64,000 nucleotides of DNA, from NCBI RefSeq assembly GCF_029784165.1, contig NC_073696.1, positions 237,258,892 through 237,322,891 on the forward strand, in the 5' to 3' direction. Origin of the DNA: Wyeomyia smithii. Lineage: Eukaryota > Arthropoda > Insecta > Diptera > Culicidae. This document shows positions 11,145-22,270 of the stretch, one piece after another. The notes under the pieces are model-generated. The model did no database searches, was not told where the DNA came from, and saw only the letters and a program-made list of their open reading frames with translations. The number at the start of each line of letters is the position of its first letter. The first letter of the stretch is position 1. A program made the translations under genes and the position numbers.

Positions 11145-12400
11145 CTGCTAGAACCCAGTGCATGCCGCCGAAGATCGAACAGGTAACATGTTCTGGTGCC
11201 GCTTAGCGCTGCGTTGCCCTGCACGGTCGTGCCAGAATGCGATGAACGAAACGAAAAGCGGACGTCTTCGATAACGGAGGCAGCACTTGATAAACATAGC
11301 CCTGCGGCCACTAAACCTCACCGTGGGCCTACCCGAAGCGTTTTTCTACACTAGCGCTTTACAACAAGACACACCGTTCGACCGAATCGGTGGACCCCTC
11401 GGTTGCACAGTGCACGAGGGTGATTCCGAAACCTCAGGCAAACACTCTGACTCGTTATCTAATCACCGAATCGCAATCGAACGGAACACACCTCTTGCAG
11501 GAATTTGCAGTTTCCTCTAGACTTCGTGCAGCTACACAAATCACACTTCTTTAGTTTAGGTCGATTGTTTACCTAACCAGACCTGTGCTTATCGGTAGAC
11601 ACTAGACACTATAGTTGTTTGCGAATTGAGCTAAATCATCATTTAAAAGCCATAAACTATAAAAAAACACCAAGCAGCTGCGATGATGGCGTAGCACTGA
11701 ACGTGAATGATGACAGAATTACGCACTCGATCACTTTCAGAACGGGGCGAGTGGGCCCGAGGTCACCTTATTATACGCAGATCGCCACAAGCAACAGCCA
11801 ACTTTTTTTTGCTTCTTGACCTATCCCACTCGAGTTCAGTTGAGCTGTACAGACTGCATCGCAGATCGTGAAATCATCTGCACACAATTAGCACAAACAT
11901 CAACACTTTAGCAACCAGTGCTCAGTTGAAGCCTCACACAGGTAGGACAGCTCAATTAGGCAAACACGCGCCCCAACCGTCCCCGACATTGGAACTAGCC
12001 AAAAACGGAAACTAATCACTCGAAGGCAGACGATTCTACACCACTTTGGTACGCACTCGGCACACGCATCGCACATCGGACATCGTCTTCTCTCGCTCAC
12101 CCGCCGGAAACTGGCGGCAACTACGACAGTACGACAATAATGGCACGAGCCAGGCGACGACGGCGGTGTGTATTGGACTCTGTTTATTCCATACTAAACC
12201 GAACGCCCTCACCAACTGTCGCAATCGCAAGCTCTGCCTGACTGTGGAGCAAATCTAGATATCCACGGGCAGCCAGCCGATAGCCGTTCAGGTGTTGTTT
12301 TGTTCCAGCTTATATTTCTAGAGAACGACAGTGTTTGTCAACTCTCTCTAGACCGATTCACACAAGGCAGGGTACAGACCAAAACAGTGACCACAGACTG
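11145..12400 (-). promoter_or_regulatory. Candidate promoter, 5' UTR and first coding exon
   Basis: A GC-richer, non-repetitive block that reads like a leader on the minus strand. It ends with ATGCACTGGGTTCTAGCAG at 11163-11145 followed by GTGAGT, a consensus splice donor. If used, the exon would encode M-H-W-V-L-A plus one base, which is how many secreted or membrane proteins with a signal peptide begin. Several other ATGs lie upstream in the leader, which weakens the start call. No downstream exon was recognised at lower coordinates. The two Ptpmeg2 exons lie at higher coordinates on the same strand, so this would be a different gene. Confidence 0.28.
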
Positions 12401-14965
12401 TAACTCACGACTTTCGGCCGACGATGGTAATGAATGAAGGTCCACTATGAATCGAAACGATGTTATTTATTATTTTAATCAAGTTGTACCGGCTGTTCGC
12501 GCAAAATGAGAATGACAATCGTACAAATAATTTTTTATTGGCTCTAATGAAGGAAACCCGCCTCCAAATTTTATAAATATTCTGACCGAAAATCGGAGAC
12601 TAAAAAAAACAGTATTAATTTCATTGTCCGGGTGGGGCACGCTTAGGTAAATTTGATCGGAACTACGAATATGAAGGAAGATGAATGGTTTGTTGTTATA
12701 TCAAACTTTCCAGCCTTCAGTTATTAGACTACAGAGAATCAATGATCGAAACTGGACTCAGCGGGTTTGATTTGAGATGTATCGACAAAGCCACAAACAT
12801 TTTAAAATCCGGAAATTCCGATTTCTTTTTAATCGTTTCACAGGGTACCCGGCTAGCCAGGCCACCTGATAGAAATGCTTCTAACTTTTACAATTCTTGA
12901 CGAATTAAGGATTTTGGTTCGTCAAAATATTGGAAAATTGCTCTATCCTTAGTATCTGGGACCGAGAGCAGCCTTGGACCATATCTGTTCTTTTTAAATC
13001 CAGATCTTCTGGCGAAAAAAGTAGTATAATTGTCAGTAAAATCAAACAACATTACAACAACATTACAACATTACATTCATGAAATCTCTCCAGGAATTGA
13101 TTTTCATTCATTTTGAATGAAACATTAACAATGTGTATATCAAAATTTATGAAATCATTCCAGGGGGTTCTTTTTGAGTCGACATGCTAACTTGTCTCCA
13201 GAATGGTTACTTCGGAAACTTATTTGGGGCTATTTTGGAAACCTGCTTCGTCGTGGCTATTCCGGGAACAACTCATCAGTTAGATTTAGCACGGAAGAAA
13301 ATGAACTCTCGGAGTAATCTTATGAATGTTGACATATATATTGTTGAGGTTTTTATAAAACATGTTCGTGGCCATATAGAGCCGTACGAGAGGCAGCTCC
13401 GAAGTGGCCTTTTCGGGGACTAAAATGGATGAAAAACAACTTCTGGCGTGATTTTATAAATTTTGACATACGTATTGCTAAGGATTTTATAAAACATACT
13501 TGTGGTCATATAGAGATCTACTAGAACCTTTGAATTCAAATCAACTTCTAGACTGACTTGGTGAATTTAGATCCCAATTCTGTTTGGCTTTATTGCCATT
13601 TGCTAAAATTTAGCTTGGATTTTGAACTTGGTCTTGGAGATTCGGATTTACCGGAACTATATGGCGACCAACGGCTTTTTAGGTAGCGTTTACTAAATAG
13701 ACAAAGTTTCCAATCTCTCAACAGATCAAGATCCAAAATCGAGCAAGAATTGAGCAATTTAGAAGCATTTTATTTCGGTGGGAAGCTTGGTACCCTGCGG
13801 AACACTTACGGGTGTCCGAATTACCGAATAAATAACTGTTAAACTTTAATGAACCGAAAGTAACAGAAATTTGAACGTTATATCAGAAATGTTAGAGCAA
13901 AAATGCATTAATCTCAAAATTAAAAAAAAAAGTATGCAAGATTTTACTGTCGGAAATATTTTTCCACTTTCTATAACGATTTATATGTGATGAAACCCGA
14001 TGTTCAGGCTACTCGAAAATACAATTCCCGAATTTTCATATCCAAAATAGCTCACTTATCCAAAACACTCTCTTTTTGTAGTTCTTAAAACAGTTGTAAT
14101 TCAGACTGTTTCATGCCATTTCAAAAAACATTTTAAAAAACTGGTTCAAAACAGTGTTGTTAATCTCGCTCGCGAACAGCATGCAACATCTCATGTGAGC
14201 TTTTCGTTGCTGCCGCTATTACACACTGGAGAAATCTCCATTCAAACTATTTCTCGTTCTTTTTCGCTTTCTTTCTTGCTCGCAGTCGCTCTCGAGATCA
14301 TACACACACACTCCTGTCTACTCTCCGCGTGTGTACTCGTGTGTACCTACTCCCTACTCGGGAGAACGACTAGCCGAAGACAATTGTTTCAAGATGCTTT
14401 GCGATGGTTGCAGAGGGACAAAAAATAATGGGTATCGGGCTACTTCAGCAGCGGTTTGTTTCGGCTGGTTTAGCATAAGACTGCTGTAAAAATTTCACCA
14501 AAGCAGTCCAATACTCTACACGTGCCAGTATGCGACACTTCGCCCCACTGTCGGCTGTCGGTGCATGAAGTAAAACCGGGTAGATGAAAAAAGCATTTTC
14601 GTTTTCGAGCACAGTTTTAAGCACACCTCCTAGTCGAGCAATTTTAGTCGAATACTCCTACTCGCTAGCAGAAATTCGCGTACTCTTTTACAGTCGCTGA
14701 GTAGCAATACACAAAAGTTTTTGCATGTAGGTTCGTGCTTGCTGCTACTCAGGGCAATGCATGAAGAATGAAGAGTATCTCGAAAGCGTGTGAGCAAAAG
14801 ACTTGAGAAGCGTAGCTTATGTCTCGTTCTCAAGCAGAAAGAAGGAGAAAGGTGTTGGCTTTCGCTCGCTTTGCAATGCTGGTTCAAAATTGGTCCACTA
14901 GACAGATATCAAACAAAACCTATGTTTTTCTTCTGTTTAATTCGTTTTTTATTTCTCAATTTTTT
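12401..14965. other. Unassigned tract with short degenerate direct repeats
   Basis: No gene is supported. A phrase TTTATAAAACATG-TCGTGG-CATATAGAG occurs near 13351 and again in altered form near 13487, spaced about 137 bp, suggesting a decayed tandem unit. The 14.16-14.90 kb part is richer in CT and GC with many short stops and no recognised motif. Confidence 0.35.
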
Positions 14966-15760
14966 TACGTAGAACTACGTTTTACTCTAGTAGGGTGGCG
15001 TACTGTGGAAAGTGCAAAGAAAATGTGCCCTCTTCAAAACGTATATTATGTTACTACCACTGAACGGATGTTGAACGCCAATGTTTTTTTTAATCAGTGC
15101 ATTTGTTTGGCACGGCTCATTAGTCTTCATGTTTTACGGAGCCAAATTTCATTAGCGATGTCACGCCCTGTGGTATTTGATTGAAAATTGTATCTTCCGG
15201 TTACAATGTCCTCTTATCGTCTGATGTTCTCGTCATCGGAGTTCAATCGTGTTCTTACTGTTATTTGAATGTGGGCGAAAGAGAATGAGACTAGACTGGG
15301 GCATGAACGGATTTAAGGAAAACGAATATCAGGTGCATTAGGAGCATTAGGAGCATAGGACATCACACATAGAAACAACCGGATGTTTACCTTCGACCGA
15401 ATCATTTGTTTACCTACCGCTTACTCCAAACCCAATACAATGAAAATGAGTCTCAAATGTATAATGATTAGACATAACTCGACACTTTATGCAAACGAAA
15501 CCTCTACCTACCTTCAAGCCCTTGAACCACGGGTTTGTCGATACCTTGGGGATAAATAAATTCAACCACCTTCTCAGTTTGGTCCAAGAATTTTGCCATC
15601 TGATGAATGAAAAGTTGATTTGAGAATCAATTATTTTAGGTTTAGTTTCATAGCACTCAACCAACCACAAGCTCGATTCCATAGCTGAGACCAAGATTAC
15701 AATGTAAAACGTACGTGCGTTACTTCCACTAAACAGATCTTGAACGCCAATGTCTTAATC
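14966..15760. repeat. Fragments of a dispersed repeat (copy 1)
   Basis: Blocks at 14966-15095 (TATGTTACTACCACTGAACG, then TTGAACGCCAATG) and 15600-15760 (GAGAATCAA, then CACTAAACAGATCTTGAACG) are both found again, closer together, at 53840-54160. The two window copies therefore belong to one dispersed family, with extra sequence (including the candidate exon at 15512-15599) between the blocks here. No coding potential is shared. Confidence 0.5.
15512..15599 (-). CDS. Candidate orphan exon, unknown product
   Basis: On the minus strand the acceptor CATTCATCAG precedes an 88-bp open segment, which ends at the donor GTAGGT. The peptide begins MAKFLDQTEKVVEFIYPQG and ends with D-K-P-V-V-Q-G-L-E, a composition typical of coding sequence. 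I do not recognise the family. It could be an internal exon of a minus-strand host gene or chance splice signals inside a repeat: the sequence immediately upstream (15600 and above) belongs to a dispersed repeat also seen near 54.0 kb. The other copy does not show this open segment clearly. Confidence 0.25.
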
Positions 15761-17062
15761 TATAGATTAAGTTTTCTCTTTTTTTTTGGTATAATAATTA
15801 GCATATCTTATGAAGAAAAAAAAATTAGCATATCTCTTCAATTTCAAACCAGTGAAAAAATGAACTAAAAATCACGAGCTTGCTTTCTGCTCGTGATATT
15901 TTTTTAGACCCATGCTGTAAGTGGCTCCGCCCTTTTTTCGAATTATGTCATTTTCTTAGCTTCGCAATACGTATTCGCCTTGCAAAAAAATGATACGTTA
16001 TTGCGGATTGGAAGAAAGAGAATCAAATTGTTTTCGTTTCAGAAGGACACGACGGACTTTCAAGCTATGTCATTTTCCAAGTTTCGCAAGACACAAAGAT
16101 TTTTTTTTTCTGTTTGTAGTACAAATATACGAAAAAATAATCTTATTTTGTGTTTGCAAGCAGTGGAACTGGGCCGAGTGAGCTCACTCTCTCTCTCTCT
16201 CAGCCAAGCAACTTTTTTATAGGGGGATGTTTGTTATGGTTTATTTATATACTCATATGTATTCACAATATATATTGTCTGTTCTGTCACAAATGGTGAC
16301 ATATCACCCTTTTATGTATATTTTAATTTTATCTTATTATTTTTAATTTATCTTTTTCTATACATAAAAAATGAGTTTCTGTAAGTTACACTGAGTCCGC
16401 AAAACACAGTTTAACTCAAGAACGGATAAGCGGATCGACGTAAAAATGTGTACGTAAGAGTTTCTGAGGCCTTGGAAGGTTATTATGCTAATTTGAGACC
16501 CCTCCCTCTTCTTGAAGGGAGAACCGCCATACAAATAATAAACACAATAAACACAAATCACTATATAACTTTAAAACTATATAGGCTAATGGAACCTAAT
16601 TTGGAATGTGAAGATTTTTTAGTACAAGAAACGTTTCTATGATGATTGACACCCCACACTATTCTGAAGGGGGCGGGGGTCCCACACAAATGAAATACAT
16701 ATTTCAACTACCCCAGAGACCACTTTGAATTCTAAGATGGCGAGTTGCGGTTTCTGGAAAACAGGTCAAACTGGTCAAAAATTATCCAATACGGGTATTT
16801 ACGGAACCAGAATGTTTTTCAGACGCCAGAAATTGATTCCACAGGACAATTACAATCCAAGCAGTGCATGCTCCAATGTCGACCGCGCGGTAAGCGCTAA
16901 AATGTTGAAAATCGAAATTCGGCTCGATGGGCATGTTTTTTACGCAACACACGTAATTTTTTAAAATTAATCTTGTAGGATTGTTTCTCAGCTGTCGAAT
17001 GCCGGACTCAAAACTAAAATCGGTGGTTGCCAATTTGTTCAAAAACGCGTTTGACTGGTTCC
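15761..17062. other. Unassigned tract with CT microsatellite
   Basis: No gene was recognised. A short (CT)n run lies at about 16185-16201. The rest is AT-rich with scattered short frames that overlap each other on both strands and lack motifs. Confidence 0.4.
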
Positions 17063-17298
17063 AAATAGCGGCGAATTCAAGATTGAGACCAAAACTTTGA
17101 ACATTTTATTTATTTATTTATTCACAATAATTTATCTGAAAGTTGTTAGAATATGTATTAAAAATTTGAGTCAAGTGTACGAAATATTTGATTTGTTCAA
17201 CCTATTCACAAACTTGCGAAATAGTTCGCCCAACTCAAACAATTCTTTTACTCTCGAGAAGGCCCTGATTGCAGCGGTAATAGGTTCTTTAAATGCGA
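17063..17298. repeat. 236-bp direct repeat, left copy (long target-site duplication)
   Basis: This segment is repeated at 20210-20445 with only two substitutions seen by eye (GTACGAAA versus GTACAAAA, and ATTGCAGCG versus ATTGCTGCG). It starts right where the poly(A) of the R1-clade element ends in the other copy, and ends at the base where that element begins. It is the 3' end of the minus-strand Jockey/CR1-like element: read on the minus strand it encodes that element's C-terminal residues and a (TAAA)-rich tail. Confidence 0.9.
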
Positions 17299-20019
17299 AC
17301 GAACCTGAACCATTGCTTCGCGGCTCAGCAGCTGCTACACCAAGCAGCCACTGAGTCGTTGTCGGACATCGCCGTCATATCGGATCCCTACCGCATCCCT
17401 CCCGGAAACGGTAATTGGGTTGCGGATAAGTCCAGTTTGGCGGCCATATGTACGACGAGCAAGTTCCCGGTTCAGGAGGTTGTCTCAACCTCAGAAGAAG
17501 GGTACGTAGTTGCTAAGGTAAACGGAGTGTTCTACTGCAGTTGCTATGCTCCGCCACGTTGGTCTACCGAAAGGTTCACCCAGATGGTCGACCTCCTATC
17601 CATGGAGCTAACGGGCCTAACGCCGTTGGTGGTGGCGGGCGACTTCAACGCTTGGGCTGTTGAGTGGGGAAGTCGCTTCACGAACCAGAGGGGCCAGATC
17701 CTGTTGGGGGCTTTTGCAAAGCTCAACCTAGATCTGGCCAACGTTGGGAACCAAAGTACATTTAGCAGAAATGGTGCGGAGTCGATTATCGACGTAACGT
17801 TCTCCAGCCCAGGACTGATCAAGAACTGGAGGGTAGACGATGGCTACACTAATAGCGACCACCAGGCGGTCTGTTATAGTGTAGACAACAACGAGAGGCG
17901 GCAAGCGACGGGTAGAGCCAACACTCCGACCGTTCGCGGGTGGAAGACATCGCACTTTGATGCCGAGGTATTCGAAGAGGCAATGAGAAGGGAGCGCGAG
18001 GGGGGCAGTTGGCTCCGCCCGACTGCTGACCAACTAGTTGCTATGCTATCGCGGGCGTGCGACGCCACCATGCCTAGGACTCGCCAACCTAGGAATGGAA
18101 AGCCACCGGTTTACTGGTGGACGGACGCGATAGCCGACCTTCGCAGTGCGTGCCTCCGTGCAAGACGGAGGATGCAGCGTGCGCGAAACGAAGAAGAGAG
18201 GACAGAGCGCCGCGCAGCATTCAGTTCGGCAAGATCGATGCTAAAGAGTGCGTTAAAGGCCAGCAAGAGGGCCTGCTTCGATAGGCTATGTGCGAGTGCC
18301 AATACAAATCCGTGGGGTGACGCCTACAGGATCGTAATGGCCAAGACTAAAGGCGCGCTGGCGCCTGCAGAGCGATCACCAGCGATGCTGGAGCGTATCA
18401 TCGAGGGACTCTTTCCACGCCACGAGCCAAGTCCTTGGCCTCCGGCAGTCGAGTCTCACGTCCGACGTTCCAGTATCTCAGACATAGACCAGAGATGGTC
18501 GGCCAACCTGCCGAGCATCCAATCCGTGAGCGACGACAGCCGTGTCGAGGCAGGGGAGGAGGCAAGGGTTACGAATGATGAACTCATCGTGATCGCCAAA
18601 TCCCTAAAGGTGAGCAAGGCACCGGGACCGGATGGTATCCCTAACCTGGCGATCAGGCTGGCGATAAAAACGGCCCCCGGGCTGTTCAGGGCAGTCATGC
18701 AGAGGTGCCTGGATGACTGTCTCTTTCCGGACAGGTGGAAGCGGCAGAGACTGGTCTTATTGCCGAAGGCTGGGAAACCGCCAGGGGACCCATCGGCATA
18801 TAGGCCTATCTGCCTGCTGGACACCGCGGGCAAGGTGCTTGAGAGGATCATCCTCAACAGACTGGTGAGGTACACGGAGGGTGTACACGGTCTGGCAAGT
18901 AACCAGTTCGACTTCCGGAAGGGCAGGTCCACGCTGGACGCAATCTCTTCCGTCATCAAGACGGCGGAGGTAGCAATCCAGCGCAAGAGAAGGTGAATAC
19001 GCTACTGCGCAATCGTCACGCTCGACGTGAAGAATGCGTTCAATAGTGCCAGTTGGGACTCCATAGCGCTCGCGCTCAGGAGCATCCATGTACCGGTGTC
19101 GCTGTACAAGATTCTGGAAAATTATTTCCAGAATCGAGTACTTGTTTACGACACGGAGGAGGGTCAGAAGTGCGTCCCAATTACCGCAGGAGTTCCGCAA
19201 GGTTCTATCCTGGGCCCGGTGTTGTGGAATGTCATGTATGACGGAGTGTTGAAACTCAAGTTCCCTGTAGGGGTTGTGATCGTCGGCTTTGCAGACGACA
19301 CAACGCTGGAGGTTTACGGCGAGTCTATCGAGGAGGTCGAGTTGACGGCCGCGCACTGTATACGCAAGGTCGAGGACTGGATGCGCTCCAGGAAACTGGA
19401 GCTTGCGCATCATAAGACGGAGGTCACGGTTGTGAACAACCGTAAATCGGAGCAACAGGCGGTGGTCAGAGTCGGAGACTGCACCATCACCTCGAAGCGA
19501 TCCCTGAAGCTCTTGGGGGTTATGGTGGACGACAAGCTCACGTTCGGGAGTCACGTCGACTATGCCTGTAAGAGGGCCTCATCGGCTATTGCAGCACTAT
19601 CTCGTATGATGTCCAATAGCTCAGCGGTTTATGGCAGCAAGCGAAGACTTCTTGCCAGCGTGGTTTCGTCCATACTTAGGTATGGTGGGCCAGTGTGGTC
19701 CAGAGCGCTAGGTACTAACAGTTACCGTGGTAAACTGGAAAGTACCTACAGGCTCATGTGCCTGAGAGTTGCGAGTGCGTATCGTACGGTGTCATACGAT
19801 GCAATCTGTGTCTTGTCCGGCATGATGCCTATCAGCATCGCCATCAAGGAGGACGGAGAGTGTTTCGACCAACGTGACACAAGGGGCATACGAGGTACCA
19901 GAAGGTCATTCTCGATGCTCCGCTGGCAGCGGGAATGGTCCAACTCCACAAAGGGCAGATGGACGCACCGACTCATACCGGAGATATCCGGCTGGCACAA
20001 AAGCCACTCCCCGACGTAA
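17299..20019 (+). pseudogene. R1-clade ORF2 (endonuclease + reverse transcriptase), broken
   Basis: Conceptual translation from 17299 gives an APE-type endonuclease with the catalytic GDFNAW segment near 17640 and a NSDHQAV segment near 17850. Next comes a linker, then the RT palm: KAPGPDGIP (18620), YRPICLLDTAGK, the Asp-containing TLDVKNAFNSASW (19020), GVPQGSILGPVLWN (19190) and GFADDTTLEV (19285). A single in-frame TGA at 18994-18996 cuts the frame just before the first catalytic Asp; the frame then continues unchanged to 20019. The ATG at 17293 belongs to the flanking target sequence. The C-terminal Cys-His region usual in R1 proteins is absent: the frame runs from LIPEISGW straight into the 3' UTR, suggesting a deletion at about 20006. 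The element is recent-looking but not functional. Confidence 0.85.
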
Positions 20020-20209
20020 TACTTAACCGTCGTTCCGGGAAGACCAGGGCTGGAGACTGGAGGGGTTTTAGTGGATCGGGACAGGGATCAGTAGGTGTCT
20101 GGGCGAGTGCAACTACCCCAGCATCTCTCCCCTAGTCTCATCCCCACACCCTGAGTTCTCTTCTCAGGTGTCTGTTTGCAGATTTCCCCGCCACCTTAAA
20201 AAAAAAAAA
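17299..20209 (+). mobile_element. R1-clade non-LTR retrotransposon, 5'-truncated
   Basis: The insertion begins inside ORF2 at the first residues of the endonuclease domain (N-L-N-H-C) and ends with a 3' UTR finishing CCGCCACCTT and a poly(A) run of about 14. ORF1 and the 5' UTR are absent. It is bracketed by a 236-bp direct repeat. The APE-type endonuclease followed by a reverse transcriptase with FADD fits the R1 group of the R1/LOA/I elements. Unlike true R1, it is not in rDNA. A 97%-similar 3' stub lies at 7798-7998. Confidence 0.85.
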
Positions 20210-20445
20210 AAATAGCGGCGAATTCAAGATTGAGACCAAAACTTTGAACATTTTATTTATTTATTTATTCACAATAATTTATCTGAAAGTTGTTAGAATA
20301 TGTATTAAAAATTTGAGTCAAGTGTACAAAATATTTGATTTGTTCAACCTATTCACAAACTTGCGAAATAGTTCGCCCAACTCAAACAATTCTTTTACTC
20401 TCGAGAAGGCCCTGATTGCTGCGGTAATAGGTTCTTTAAATGCGA
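20210..20445. repeat. 236-bp direct repeat, right copy (long target-site duplication)
   Basis: This is the partner of 17063-17298. The repeat continues seamlessly, beyond 20445, into the minus-strand Jockey/CR1-like element. The left copy is cut off from that element by the R1-clade insertion, so the right copy is the original junction. Confidence 0.9.
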
Positions 20446-20484
20446 TCGATGTTCAATGGAATGCGTTGTGTAACAGGCCAGGGG

Positions 20485-20635
20485 GCCATCCACATACCAC
20501 GTGGACAGATTTTAAACGATTATGACCACCCCTACCCCTCTCCAGGACAACTACTCATATAAATGCTAAAAGTTTTGTATGGACCGTGGACATTACACAT
20601 ACCCCCCCAAGCTGTCCACGTGGTATGTGGAGGCA
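20485..20635. mobile_element. Short MITE with 19-bp perfect inverted repeats
   Basis: CCACATACCACGTGGACAG at 20490-20508 is exactly inverted at 20612-20630. The arms contain the palindrome CCACGTGG. The interior is about 100 bp, with C-rich stretches and no frame. It lies inside the C-terminal coding region of the minus-strand RT, between the ...LLNFRA and the G-P-V-T-Q-R codons, so it inserted after that element did. A 2-3 bp duplication is possible but not certain. Confidence 0.7.
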
Positions 20636-22267
20636 CGGAAGTTTAGCAGGAACAGGAGCGTCGGTGAATCTATTTCGCTATTCAATATTTTCGCAACAGA
20701 TGCAGCTTGTTGGATTTTGCGACGACGTTTGAGCGTGTCAAGGCCAAATAATTGACAGCGGTCAGGATACGGTGGGAGATTTTCCGGATCACGCCAGGGT
20801 AGATCACGTGATGCAAGTCGGACAAATCCCTTCTGAACACGTTCGATCGCAGATACCAAGTTAACTGATGAGGGTACCAAATCAAGCTACAATTTTCAAG
20901 TAGTGGTCGTACTAGAGAACAACACAAGGCTTTGCAGCAGTAAGGGACTTTGAAGTCACGGTAAATTTTTGCAATAAATCCCAGCTGTCGAGTCGTTCGA
21001 GAAATTAAGCTGGCATGATGTAGGTGGAAAGTGAACTTAGCGTCGCAAACACGGTCAACTCTTCTCAGCTCAAGTCTTATCAATGCGGTATTTGAATATA
21101 AAGCAAAGCCAAGCAAAGCCTTGGTGCTACATTCCGATTCGGAACTTGACCTTCTGTTTACTATACACAGACTTCGCAGCCAACCGTTAAGTGTACAGGA
21201 CAATTGCGGGGCTAGCGCTACGATCCTACTGACACTAACAGTCTCTCCCGAGTCGAGACTCGAACCTACGACGACCGGCTTGTTAGGCCAGCATCGTACC
21301 TCGAGACCAGATGGGGAGGTTAATTTGAATATAATTGGGGTCAAAATACGGTGGAATGTCATGACCCCACATTTTCCAAGAATAATTGCCAGCCAGTTCC
21401 TATGGCAGCAATCAACGAAAACATTCAACATATCCTGCAAACGACGACAATCTTCGATTGCACGGACTACAGCTATTCGCGTATACCAACTTACAGCCAA
21501 CTACACGCCGTAGCGTTGCATCATTGATGAATAGCGCGAAAAGTAAAGGCCCCATGTTGATACCTTGCGGGACTCTCGACTTATTTGTGGGTTGCGGCGA
21601 AACACAAGAACGAAGCACGTTGTATCCTTCCACATGAATACGAACTTAACCATCCAACAAATGGACGCCGTGAAATTTTACGCAATAATATGCTATGGTC
21701 AATACGATCGAAAGCTGCCTTCAAATCAGTGTAGATGACATCAATTTGCGCTTTTTGTTCGAGATGTGTAATGTACATCGAAGGAAATTCAGGAAAGTTA
21801 GAACAAACTGAGCGATTCAGCATGAAACCATACTGCGCGGTAGAGATGTAATTTCTAGTGAAATGAAGCATGACGTTACTAACTATAATCTTGAACAATT
21901 CAGAACCAGCTGAGAGACTAGTTATGCCTCGATAATTCCATTTTGATACATTTTGACGACTACCAGAACACTTCGTATAAAAGCCCTGGATGTTTTCAGC
22001 ATAATGACGTACTGTTTGTAAAGTTTTAGAACAAAATTTTGAAAAATGTTTCAAAAAAATATTTGATTTTCTCTTTTCTAAAAACTTGTTCAGTTCTTGA
22101 CAAACGAGGGGTCTATTAACTGGAACGAGTTTAAGTATAATTTTGTTTTTTTTTTTTACTGCGTTTAATCTAACTAACACAAAAATCAATTCTTGAAGAC
22201 CTCGTGTCACTTGTGGCCTGGTTTCAGCGAGAATTGCCCTTATATAACATGGCGTCTTGGATACCAT
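20593..22267 (-). pseudogene. Jockey/CR1-like reverse transcriptase, multiply frameshifted
   Basis: Pieces in several minus-strand frames give ordered RT motifs: NYRGITSLSA near 21930, DVIYTDLKAAFDRIDHSI near 21720 (first catalytic Asp kept), SRVPQGINMGPLLF near 21570, then LVYANS near 21500 where the usual F/YADD is expected. The catalytic Asp pair is therefore lost. Thumb and C-terminal segments follow (SLVRPLLENCSLIWYP near 20900; LASRDLPWRDPENLPPYPDR near 20780). Frame changes and the SINE break the gene, so no product is possible. Sequence 5' of about 22000 is poorly conserved and my 5' limit is approximate. Confidence 0.78.
21101..21322 (-). mobile_element. tRNA-derived SINE inserted in the RT pseudogene
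   Basis: A perfect 11-bp TSD, ATTTGAATATA, flanks the insert at 21090-21100 and 21323-21333. Read on the minus strand it starts with a tRNA-like head: an A-box-like GGTACGATGCTGGCC, then a B-box-like GTAGGTTCGAGTCTCGACT. A tRNA-unrelated body follows, and a tail with GCTTTGCTTGGCTTTGCT repeats. The architecture matches the tRNA-related SINEs known in Aedes (Feilai/Gecko class); I cannot assign the subfamily. It splits the host RT frame, and the long plus-strand frame here (21031-21513) is only its shadow. Confidence 0.85.
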
Positions 22268-22270
22268 CCT

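Larger units (their letters stand above)
20446..22270 (-). mobile_element. Jockey/CR1-like non-LTR retrotransposon, 5'-truncated and nested
   Basis: This is a minus-strand reverse-transcriptase relic running from about 22270 down to 20446, continuing through the 236-bp repeat as its C-terminal codons and 3' tail (GTGAATAAATAAATAAATAA on the minus strand). It hosts a SINE at 21101-21322 and a MITE at about 20485-20635, and its 3' end is the target of the R1-clade insertion. There is no endonuclease domain or ORF1, so the 5' half is missing. Confidence 0.75.

Noticed and set aside
17063..17298. A long terminal repeat of an LTR retrotransposon
   Set aside because: The internal element has an APE endonuclease and poly(A) tail, lacks gag-protease-integrase, and the repeat is the 3' end of a different minus-strand element.
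18757..19554. 265-codon minus-strand frame inside the R1-clade element
   Set aside because: The plus strand carries ordered reverse-transcriptase motifs over the same bases; the minus frame is an antisense shadow of GC-rich coding sequence.
21031..21513. 160-codon plus-strand frame
   Set aside because: It lies opposite the RT pseudogene and runs straight through the inserted SINE and its TSDs, so it is a shadow.
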